A DNA stretch of 64,000 bases, taken from positions 496,001 through 560,000 of the forward strand of contig JARGSG010000004.1 of the NCBI GenBank assembly GCA_030374805.1. Direction: 5' to 3'. The notes below the pieces were generated by a model that saw nothing but the letters and a program-made list of their open reading frames with translations, was not told the origin of the DNA and made no database searches. Of this stretch, positions 43,101-52,546 are shown in pieces. Within the stretch, counting starts at the first letter, position 1. Each line of letters starts with the position of its first letter. This stretch comes from Gracilaria gracilis (Eukaryota > Rhodophyta > Florideophyceae > Gracilariales > Gracilariaceae). The translations under genes and the position numbers were made by a program.

Positions 43101-44267
43101 CTAAGCAGCTGGAGCCAAGAATTGAGCCTGTGCAATGAACAATCTGCCTCCCATTCCTTGTGGAGACAAGTCAATCAGCTTCACCTTCATACAGCTTTCT
43201 ACAAGAGTCTCATCCTGACCTTCGACGAAGTACTCTGCATTATCTTTCTGGACCTCCTTTAATGAGATGAAATCTCCCTCATCGTACAGACTAACATACT
43301 TCTCATTCTTTTTCAGCCACACAATAGCAGACTTCTCCGTTGTTTCGGTTTGCATTTCGATAACGACATCCTCATTGTCATCGAGTACTTTCTCCGTCCC
43401 GTCTTCTGATTGAACGGAGCTCAACCTAACCTTAACAAAGCCTTCAGTTGCCTCTTCTGAGCTGGTATCAAAAGACCGCGCAAAGCTTCTGCTATAACGC
43501 GTTTTTGGGTCTTCATTTGTCCAGCTTCGTCTCTCCGAATCCAGTTTTCGTAGTTGCGTGTCCACAGAAGCCAATGTCACATTATCAAACATCCGTTTGG
43601 GCCCGGAAAGAAGCTTGGAAAATTTCTTAAACTGTGCAATGATGTACCCCTGGCCCTTGGTAACATTAATTGTTCCCAACAAGGCCTTCAGAAGTGCTGA
43701 CCAGTATACAACCACGCGCATTTGTTCCAGAGACAACTTTGCCTCTCTTCGGTTCTGAAAGTTCTCACGAATATTATCCCTAAGCTTCTTTCTCATCTGG
43801 GCACCTTGAATAGCACCCGCGATCAAGGCCGCTACGGCCACAATGGCGAAGATAGCGCCGAGAGCTGCCAAAGCGGCTCCACCAGTCGCCAGAGTGATTG
43901 TCCCCATCATTACCAAAACGCCAACGACGACAGCTCCGCCGAGGGACACGAGAGAAGCGACACCACTGATAATCCCGTCCACTCTGTTGTTTGTTTCCAT
44001 CTTTCTCATAAGGTCATCAAAATCTTTCAATGCCTGACCGGATAAACTTTGACGTGCTGCTTGATTCAGTTCATCGACAGAACTGAAACCAAGAGATTTC
44101 AAGATCTCGTTCATCAGCGATTCCATTTGACCTGCAGTTTTCATGTACTCCTGTCGCAATACACCATACTCCCGTTGGATACCCTTTATGTCAGAATACA
44201 ACTCTTCTGCTCTTCTGCGACGATCGGGGTTATCAGGGTAAAACATGTCACTCATTGTGTTTCCCAT
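43101..44267 (-). CDS. Helical membrane-active-looking protein, paralogue 2 (no intron)
   Basis: 388 residues, single exon; start at 44267 (MGNTMSDMFYP) or at the second Met (44255), which aligns better with the paralogues. The N-terminus MFYPDNPDRRRRAEEL matches theirs across the point where they carry an intron. Residues about 100-155 form a long hydrophobic hairpin (GVASLVSLGGAVVVGVLVMM, then AALAALGAIFAIVAVAALIA), stronger than in the other two, followed by the family motif GAIQGAQMRKKLRDNIRENF. The C-terminal ~120 residues are specific to this copy, acidic then beta-rich (CMKVKLIDLSPQGMGGRLFI). A membrane-inserting role is plausible from the hairpin. Family not recognised; no signal peptide. 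Confidence 0.7.
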   Translation of the reverse strand: MGNTMSDMFYPDNPDRRRRAEELYSDIKGIQREYGVLRQEYMKTAGQMESLMNEILKSLGFSSVDELNQAARQSLSGQALKDFDDLMRKMETNNRVDGIISGVASLVSLGGAVVVGVLVMMGTITLATGGAALAALGAIFAIVAVAALIAGAIQGAQMRKKLRDNIRENFQNRREAKLSLEQMRVVVYWSALLKALLGTINVTKGQGYIIAQFKKFSKLLSGPKRMFDNVTLASVDTQLRKLDSERRSWTNEDPKTRYSRSFARSFDTSSEEATEGFVKVRLSSVQSEDGTEKVLDDNEDVVIEMQTETTEKSAIVWLKKNEKYVSLYDEGDFISLKEVQKDNAEYFVEGQDETLVESCMKVKLIDLSPQGMGGRLFIAQAQFLAPAA

Positions 44268-45808
44268 ACTGAGAATGGATCAGATACGAAGCAGGAGAAC
44301 GTTTTTCGGGAGAAGAATTAGAGCGAAGGCGATGATGGAATTAAAGATTCGGGGAAATTTTTGAGTCCTCTTTCGTCGGCATGGGTCAAAGCCGCAGGAG
44401 TGGACAAAGCGTCTTAAAGTCTTCAGGTGTGATCAAATAGAAAATCTTTTCTTTCTATTCCAGTTTGTGATACATGACCTAAGCGTTCTCGCCAGGTGTG
44501 ACGAAGATACAGAGGTGTTTGGTGTTAAGCATACACGGGAACCACAACATCTGGCATCCTTGTCATATGGGATATCGCGAGATGTGTAATTGATAAGGAT
44601 GTAGCCAACTCATCATTGAGCTCATAATGTTATTCTCTTCAAACAGAGTTTTGAGCGTGAACCTACGTAAGATAAACAGTATCAGCGATGACGAAACATC
44701 TTGGCGAAGCTATCCCTTGCCAACGTCAGGAAAAGGAAGAACTGTGCCACAGGGGAAAGCTGAACGCACTGTCAAAGGTTGAAGGTTAGCGTTTTACCGT
44801 GATGACTCAGCCTTCATACAATGGTAGCGTTTTACAGTAAGGAATCCTAATCATCACTGGCAACGTGGGGAAATCTCAATACTGAAGAACGAATTACCCT
44901 TGTAGATATTTCGTGACAGTTTTTTTGTTTTCGGTTGGTTTGCATCCGAGCCGGCACCAGCGCATGGCACATATACTGTCAATTGGTTTGACATATATGA
45001 GTTTCGCGAGAAACGTTGAGGACCTCTGCCAGGGCTCGAGGCAACGTTGGTATGCACGCTTGAGACTCAAGGTCCGAGCCGTAGACGAGGGAAAGAATGT
45101 GCTTTCGAATGTCTCGTTGATCCACGTGATTTCTGACATACCAGGGTAAAAGGCCACTTTTGAAACTCGCTTATTACATAGCTGTCCTCATGTTTCACTA
45201 GACTGGACCACCTGATGTCAGCACTCGCCCAGATCGCAATTACGCCGAAGATCAGCATCGCTCTTGCAAGGAATCTTGAAATTCCTGGTTCTGCTCCCAT
45301 AGTAAGGTTATCTATGAAAGACAGACCGATAACATGTACCGTTGGTATCTACTCGTTACGTTTTTTTGACGTAGTCTTTTTGTCAAATTAATACCACGAA
45401 GGACGACTGCCACGCTACACCTCTGTGCGTTTCATGTATGACACGGAAGTGCTGTAACTGTAGAATGCAGTTTTACTCCACAACGCTTCTGTACATCCTT
45501 AGTCTTCCTTGCTGCTTCGTTCACCATACCACGCCTTCAATTCATCCAAATGGTACAGGTTCCAATGCCCCGAGCGAGCTGAAACCCTGGTATTATTCCA
45601 AATTGTTAGTGTCTCCCAAGTGACACTGAGGTCACCGGTAATCTGTATCCGAAGTGAACAATGAATCAACGATATCCTTGATCTTCTGAACACTATATAA
45701 AGGCCCACCCAGCCCCCGATCATCCAGCTCTCTGAACTCTCTAACCATCTGTCACTTCCTGAAATCCTCTTCTTACTTTCGCATACTCATATTTCGTACT
45801 CATTCATC
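44268..45808. other. Intergenic region between divergent paralogues 2 and 3
   Basis: Upstream of both genes. A TATA box for the rightward gene lies at 45694. No other gene supported; a short leftward ORF around 45067-45300 has no coding character I trust. Confidence 0.4.
45694..45700 (+). promoter_or_regulatory. TATA box of paralogue 3
   Basis: tatataa, 109 bp before the ATG at 45809, in gaacactatataaaggccc; a pyrimidine-rich leader follows. The best-placed core promoter in the window. Confidence 0.7.
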
Positions 45809-46898
45809 ATGTCTATTGATCTTTTCTTTCCAGGTATGTTTCCGAATTCATAAGCCCCCATTCGATTCTGGCTTTCTTGCAACACACATATCCTGACCAC
45901 AGCTGATCTCAATATCTTTGGATTATGCAGAGAATCGAAGCCGTGCTCAACGTCTTACAGAGCTGGTCGACGATATCACTGCCATGCAACGGGAGCTCAA
46001 TCTCGACTCCGACAACCTTGATGCCAAAGATGAGAACATGAGGCCTCTAATGAACAATATCATGGACAAGAATGGCATCACGACGTTTGATGAGCTCGTT
46101 GAAAAGGCAATTCAGGTACTAACTCCAGATGAAGCACAGGACATCAGAGACATGCTCGAGGAGATTAAGGCAACGAATTCTGCAATCGAGCAAACCTTTG
46201 GTGTTTTTGCCCTGCTGACACTCAGTGCGACCACTGCCTCCGCCTCAGCTAAAGCCATCCAGTTGCTCAGGAGTGGTGCTCTGGTTACTTCGACTCGTCT
46301 GGTAGTACGTGGTATCGCTCGGGCCATATCTGGCGGTGCTAATGCTCTTGAAGAAGCTGCTACTCTTTTCAGGGCAGCAAACACGGCCTCCAATGTTCTC
46401 CTTCGAAACTTCGAGACCACCACGAAAATTGGACGTATAACAAAGGCCGTGAAGGTGGCTGGAAAGGTGATGGCTGTAGTTGGTTTCTTTGCAGATGCAA
46501 TTGTGGCAATTATTGCGGCTGTCGAAGGTGCAAAGCAGAAGGAGGAGCTTCAGAATGCCATCAAAGAAAATTTCACCAAACGTCTTGAAGTGGCATTGAT
46601 CAATGAGCTTGGCACAGCTGCTGTATCGTTCAATGGCAACTTGGAGTCGATCCTACTTCTGGAGAACCAGATCGCTGGTAATCCAGATTTGGAGGTTGCT
46701 CTTCGCCCGTCTATAGATCTTCTCACCGACAATGTGGTGCAATCCATGGAAGATAGGTTCGAAGAAATTACGTATGAGGGTGCGGCTGAAACGTTCACGC
46801 AGTTGGATAGTAGCCGTAATAGCTACACGGATGATGATCCATCTGTGGCCGACGCTATCAAGAAGCTGGACTCCGAAGAGAGTGTTGCTTTCAGCTAA
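45809..46898 (+). CDS. Helical membrane-active-looking protein, paralogue 3 (two exons)
   Basis: Exon 1 is 45809-45833 (MSIDLFFP plus one base), exon 2 is 45931-46898, with a 97-bp intron (gtatgt...atgcag). Product 330 residues, equal to paralogue 1 and closely alignable: FFPENRSRAQRLTELVDDI, then LLTLSATTASASAKAIQLLR, ARAISGGANALEEAATLFRA, a second hydrophobic stretch (VMAVVGFFADAIVAIIAAVE) and EGAKQKEELQNAIKENFTKR. The tail YTDDDPSVADAIKKLDSEES matches the WTEEDPS tail of paralogue 1. Spacing of the conserved blocks is constant, so these two are recent relatives and paralogue 2 is older. TATA box 109 bp upstream. Function unknown; the family may act at membranes. Confidence 0.75.
45834..45930 (+). 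other. Intron of paralogue 3 (97 bp)
   Basis: Donor CAG|gtatgt and acceptor tatgcag|AG, phase 1, after 25 coding bases, at exactly the position of the intron of paralogue 1. Confidence 0.85.
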
Positions 46899-47536
46899 GG
46901 TTTGCGAGTGATTATCTCAGGAGTCCTGTCCTCATTGTTCCCTATGTTGAGTTTATGAGAGAAAATATTTCCGAGAAGGAGCTTAGAATCTCGATCAGGT
47001 GACTCAAAAGAAGTAATAGACCTGAAATTAAACGAATTGCGTCTTGTTATTACAAATCCTTTGATATTGTAACAATTAGCATTAGAAGTAGAGGGCTACC
47101 GTGGTACAGGCGCTTACAGATTCCGAAGCGCCTCGATGCAATCTAGATTTTGGACTCTTCGGGATGGTTTCAACTGCTTGCCTTTGACACTTGTTGGTTA
47201 ATTCAGCCAAACTACTAGGAAGAATCAACCCAACTGAGTGCGTATTGTCGCTCATCGGAAGAGCGTGGCACGCTGCGCTTCCAGAAAAAGGCAACAGGAG
47301 GCGTCGGGCTGAGTCCGCCGATTTTGCTGCGAGCGTATAATTGGACGTGTAATCGTATAATAGTACGGCAACAAGTCAAATTCCGACAGTGCGCGTGACA
47401 CGGCGCTCATTGCTCACAGCTCTCAACAATGCATCCGAAGCGAGTACAATTCGCCACGCCGCCACGCAGAATCGAGCAGCAACATTTTGCTTTGTTTACA
47501 GAAAGTAAGCAAGTTCTACAAGGGTACCTCCCTCCG
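46899..47536. other. Convergent intergenic region
   Basis: 3' flanks of paralogue 3 and of the leftward peroxidase. No gene seen. Confidence 0.4.
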
Positions 47537-49252
47537 TCACGCCCGAAACAGTGCGCCAGCACGGATGTCGAAGAACGAAAGTTGGGTATTACGCCTCAGA
47601 ATTTGTCCAAAAAGCGGCAAACCAGTGAAAATACCAGCGCGAAGCAACGGCAGCGCGTTCAGCACGTCTTGTCCAATCGCTCCGTGCCGGTCGTTGTCGA
47701 GGTAGAACCATCGATCACCATCGCGAAGCCGTTCGAATTCGCGCTTCCAAAGCTCGGTGTTGGTTCTGCCCATGGGCGAAGTGAAACTGTTGTCCTCCGA
47801 CATGAGACCCACCCAGGCTTCCACGTTGTCCAGGTTGTTGTAAGCGTTTTGCAGCATGGCTTGGGTCGATCGATCACGTGTGATATCCTGGAAAGAGTTT
47901 GTTGGTTCTCCAGTCAGGAACCGCCGTAATTGCGTGTAGCGGGGTACGTTGTGATCGCGACCTCGCTGGAGGTTGAGAGCGATGAGGTCAATGCCTACTT
48001 CTTCTCTCACGTTGGAAAACAGGAAATTTCGCAGGGCGTCAACAGTTTTGGCATCCACTTGTTGCGCAAGCGTGGCCATTGCACCCCGAAGGAAGTCTTC
48101 CATGTCACCTGCTTGCATATTGCTTGCCCTAAAGAACATGTCCCTCATGGTGATAGACGTGCGTCTGCCCGCCGCGTCCATCCGAGTGATACTGTTTCCC
48201 ACCATTGTGTGTCCAACTCTGAAACCAGCGGTTGAGAATTCGACGCTGATGGTAGGATCGACCGACGGTTGGTATCCTCGATATCTCGGCATACTGCGCC
48301 CCAACATTATTGGTAGCCATTCTTCGTAGACAATCTTCTGATACTGCGCAATGTTTATTGCCCGAGCAAGCTCGTAGAGCTCTGATGCTGACCTGCTTGT
48401 AAGGAAGTTCACCGATTGAAGCTGAGAGCAGATGTAGTTGTGCTCCCGAACAAAAATTGTGTGCAACACCGTCAGCATTGAGTGCTCGTTCACCCGAGTA
48501 TCACCAGCTAAATAGAACGACGGTGAATTTGATGGGGAGTTCGTGAAGCCGCCTTGGTTGTACGGCAAGAATTCACCACTCGATACCTTGAGCCTGCACG
48601 AGTTGTCCTCACGAAGGGCGCCATTTCTGTCCTCGTCAACGCCGTAGACCATTGAAAGATCCAAGGCCGATGATACCACCGAGATGGGGCGTTCCTTTGT
48701 GGACGATGTACTCACTCTTTGTCGGAGGGAGCGAGCAAATAATAGACTTGATTGCGAAATTCTGCCATCATCTTCAGGAACTGCGATAGGAACTTTGTCA
48801 TCCGAAGCCGGAGTGGATACCAAATCATGATCAATGAACTGACCGAAGAACACAAACAATTCGTTGATGCGAGACCGACTTGGCATATCTCCTCTCTGAT
48901 CGGCCACCGCGTTGGACACTATTCTTGCACTTTTCAGTCCAGCATCGTTGAATGTTCTCGAGTCAACATCGAGATAGCTCATCTGGGCGCGTCGAGACTC
49001 CCCCAAAGACGGATCGATTGCCGATGTACAACGCCCTGAAAGCGTCCTAACAGAGAGTGCGGCACATTCTGGGTGGACATCGGCCATCGTTGAGGATTGT
49101 AAGTTGAAAAGGTTGGGGGGTGCAATGGGAAGCAAGAATGGAAAGCCACGTCCGATCAAGGACGGTGGCTGGCCGGAGGTGCATCCCAAGAACACGCTGA
49201 GGCAGATCCAAGACAAAAGGGACCGTGATATCTTCATGTTGGACGTTTGCAA
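47537..49252 (-). CDS. Secreted animal-type haem peroxidase 1
   Basis: 571 codons, single exon; start at 49252 or, better for a signal peptide, the Met at 49237 (MKISRSLLSWICLSVFLGC). It catalyses H2O2-dependent oxidation of halides or organic substrates outside the cell or in the secretory route. Hallmarks in order: FVFFGQFIDHD with the distal His and the calcium-binding Asp; SSALDLSMVYG, the conserved segment after it; HTIFVREHNYIC with the catalytic Arg; and AGFRVGHTMVGN with the proximal haem His; then DLIALNLQRGRDHNVPRYTQ, the near-invariant R-G-R-D-H-x-x-P motif. Length fits a single catalytic domain without extra modules. It pairs with the peroxidase 3.3 kb away, same orientation, likely a tandem duplicate. 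Animal-type peroxidases also occur in red algae, fungi and bacteria, so the family alone does not fix the host. Confidence 0.9.
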   Translation of the reverse strand: MQTSNMKISRSLLSWICLSVFLGCTSGQPPSLIGRGFPFLLPIAPPNLFNLQSSTMADVHPECAALSVRTLSGRCTSAIDPSLGESRRAQMSYLDVDSRTFNDAGLKSARIVSNAVADQRGDMPSRSRINELFVFFGQFIDHDLVSTPASDDKVPIAVPEDDGRISQSSLLFARSLRQRVSTSSTKERPISVVSSALDLSMVYGVDEDRNGALREDNSCRLKVSSGEFLPYNQGGFTNSPSNSPSFYLAGDTRVNEHSMLTVLHTIFVREHNYICSQLQSVNFLTSRSASELYELARAINIAQYQKIVYEEWLPIMLGRSMPRYRGYQPSVDPTISVEFSTAGFRVGHTMVGNSITRMDAAGRRTSITMRDMFFRASNMQAGDMEDFLRGAMATLAQQVDAKTVDALRNFLFSNVREEVGIDLIALNLQRGRDHNVPRYTQLRRFLTGEPTNSFQDITRDRSTQAMLQNAYNNLDNVEAWVGLMSEDNSFTSPMGRTNTELWKREFERLRDGDRWFYLDNDRHGAIGQDVLNALPLLRAGIFTGLPLFGQILRRNTQLSFFDIRAGALFRA

Positions 49253-50017
49253 GGTAGAGTCGAAGACGCTTGCTGTTAACCCAGAGGAACGGATAACTTA
49301 ACCGTTGTCCACTGGCGATATCCAACCTTCGTTAGAGCTCGAAAGTATTTATGCTGTTCTCTGGGACCGTTGTGCCTACCGTTGGTACCGAAGCACTGCC
49401 TGACAGACGATGAGGGCAACGCCGGTTAAACACGTAACTTTTAACAGTTATGTTTGGCCAAGGGCATTGTCTGATAGATGATGCAGCCTTTGCAGATTCT
49501 GCTGTTTCTCGTTGCCTATGCACGTCACGCTGGCGGGTCTCCGTCACTACCTAGGGTTCTCAAAATGCTGGCTCATAGAAACGCGGGGCGAAGGGGGCAT
49601 CCACGGGTGCAAGCAAATTCTGTGTCATGTTCTGCTGCATGCCATGGGCCTTCAGCTTTCGTTGGTAGCGTTCCAACGCTACCCTGGTACAATGCTACGT
49701 TAGAGGGTACGAATCTGGTCAAAGTTACACTGTACATGGATGGAAGCAAAACAAAAGCAGGCTGGTTCGCTGGTTACACGACGAAGGTACACCACTGATA
49801 GATTGGCTAGCCCTCATTGCCCCTTAGAGCCGTTCTATGAGTTTTTAGCCCTCCTAGCCATGTACGACGTTGTTCCTGCTTGGCCCTACTTGAATGTTCT
49901 AAGGTTAGATATACTGGCACTGGCTTGTTGCCGTACCCGAGTAGTTAGAATAAAATATATTATATGGGAGAGTGTAACTAGTTACCAAGGTCTGACGAAC
50001 TCGGATGGAAGCTTAAC

Positions 50018-50091
50018 GCTTATGCCGCTTCCAAAAGGGGGGTAGCGACGTTAATTAAAGTCGCTACCCCCCTTTCGGAAGCTGCATAAGC
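50018..50091. repeat. Near-perfect hairpin, 32-bp arms
   Basis: Arms 50018-50049 and 50060-50091 pair with two mismatches; the loop is gttaattaaa. The stem contains a run of six G opposite six C. No ORF explains it. It could be a MITE remnant, a terminator-like fold or a small-RNA source. Confidence 0.85.
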
Positions 50092-51552
50092 TTCGCCACG
50101 ATCTTTCACCCACAATCCAGACGGGAGCCATCACGGAAACTCATTTGAATTCAAAAAAGCCATTTGCTTACACAAGCTTACAAATTCGTTTCCATAAACG
50201 AACGACACCTACACAATGTGTTGTACACATGACATAACGTAGTCTTGCTGGTAAAGGTGAGCGCAATCTTTGTCGAACACTTTGCAGAAGCTTCGGGGAG
50301 GTGTGATGCTTCTCGCCAAAGGAATGTGCGAGTAGATACAGCACTAGACAAGAATGGTATCATTTCATGTCATGATGAACATCACTACATCTTCGTGTCA
50401 TGCACAAGTCCTGCGAGGACTTTGTACAATGTACCATAGGTTCTAACGTTGATTAAGTTTAGTATACCGATCAGCCACGGACAAACCTAAGTCGTATACC
50501 GGTCACACCAGAACAAGAAATGCCTGTGTGTTTCATATATGCAAGCCAGGCGTCTATTTTGAATGAAGTGGGCAACTATTGCGCATGAATTTAACAAACA
50601 TAGCCGAAAACAAGTGATCCTTCGATCGGCGAGCTCGAATGTAAAAGGGCACAGCAGGATCTCTTCTCATGTGTCTCCGAAATCCTCAGGTGGCTGTAAA
50701 CGATCCTTTCAATTAAGAACAAAGAATCGTTTACCGGATGGTTTCCGGAACACCCCACGAAAACGATTCCTTTTTGCCTGTTGATCTTTTTGATCGAAGT
50801 TCACCTCATGAATATACAAGGCAAAAGTTCAATGTAAAGTATGATGAGAACCTATCCTGGCTACACTAGCAAAAGTAGTAGAAAACAACATCGTAGATAC
50901 TTGACAGAAACCAAGGACTCCCAAAGCAATCTCAGGATGACAAACCAGTTGAGTGGAAAGGTTTGAAATATATATCGAAAATCTCGGTTTTACCCAATAT
51001 AGTTTCACATTGTACAGGTTTTTATAAAATAATTTTGAAAAGAAGCTTTCAAATCTACAAAAAGGCCAGATTCTGCCAGAATTCTGGCCGCCAGAAGAGG
51101 ACCGCAATTTGTATAGGCGTTTGAATTTTTGTTTTAACAGAACAGGGTTTTCAGGTCAAGGAATGCTGGTAGATACAACGAACCTGCGAAGGGACCATTG
51201 TTGTTGTTCCTGTCGACCTCAGGTCGTTATCCGCAACAGGACACAAACAAGTCAGTTGCATCGACAGGCAGTTTAGCACACTTCGTTGCCCCAAGCTGGG
51301 CTGGTTGCTTGCTCGTGGCAATAAATTGTGGCTTGTCCCTCGTGGCAAGTTGACCACCCCCCCTACCACAGTGATTTACATCGTTGCAGCAACCATGGTC
51401 AACCTTGCCTTTGTTCTCCAGACAGTACTGCCTACAGATTCGTTATCTATCAACCTTAAAAACTTGACGAAGCCTTTCACTTGGAAAAACATCTCACGAC
51501 TAATCGTCATCGCTGACAACAAGATATAAGAATCTTCATATATGAGTCTTGA

Positions 51553-51637
51553 CTTTGATTGATCCGTTCATTGATAGGCTCAAAGTAGAATTGTTACAAT
51601 TCTACTTTGAGCCTATCAATGAACGGATCAATCAAAG
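51553..51637. repeat. Perfect hairpin, 41-bp arms and 3-nt loop
   Basis: Arms 51553-51593 and 51597-51637 are exact reverse complements around tta. The perfection implies either very recent inverted duplication or active maintenance. A three-base loop is too tight for a typical microRNA precursor; template-switch replication is a simple origin. Confidence 0.95.
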
Positions 51638-52546
51638 GGTAAGAGATTCTCACAAGGGCCGCTATAATTCGTACCACGCACAAAACCTTTTGGCCATGAA
51701 TCAACATTATTCTATTCTCCGTAACAACATAGATGTCTCGTTCTCCTTGTTATTAGAAATCTCGGCGTAGGCCTGTTTTCGCTTCTTGAAAACGAATCAT
51801 GTAAGTTTTAAGTACATGAAGTGCATGATATCCCAGGCATATCTATAATTCGGGGCTATCTCATACACAACATTTTCATTCCACTTTCTTGTGAAGTCGC
51901 GGACTGAGTAAAAGAAGGACAAGGGGATCCGTTCCTGTACAGTCCTTAAACATTTCTTCCAAAAATGGGTTTGGTGTACAAATTCCTAGCGGCAGAGCCT
52001 CTTTACCTTGATCGCATATCGGTTCTTCCAGCGTTTGCAAGGTGTCGTGACACTACACTGGAAGGGTATATTCGAACCACTAGTGAAATGACTAAGGGCC
52101 TTGAATGTGGATTCAGCTTCTTTGAACTGCAATAAAAACCTCTTTGGCGAAGACCAGAGCATTGGAATAGGACCCCCGTAAGCTCAAACTTTTTAAGAAT
52201 GACTTGGAATACCTCCAAAATATGTGTTCTAACTACCTACTAATTCAGAACTAAATTAAGGAGCAATCAGCTTGAAGGCGACACTCTTCCGCTTTATTTC
52301 AAGTGCGTGCAACTCTAAATACGTCGCCAGTTGGCACAGGTTGGTAAGTCTTCTGACAGATACTTCGGAGTAGAACAGGGGGTAGAAATACATATGATTG
52401 CTTTACGAGGAAAATAACGTAAGTCAATGGGAGTCAGATCACTTATAATAGGCATATTGGAAAAGTCATTGATCTTCAACATCTTCCTTCCGTAAACATA
52501 AAATGCTTTTCCTGCAAATTAAGAAGGAACGCAGTGTTTCGAGGTT

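Larger units (their letters stand above)
49253..52546. other. Gene-poor region between the two peroxidases
   Basis: About 3.3 kb without a gene I can support. It includes the promoter of peroxidase 1 (a weak cataaata at about 49344 on the minus strand) and two strong hairpins, at 50018-50091 and 51553-51637, listed separately. Confidence 0.45.
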
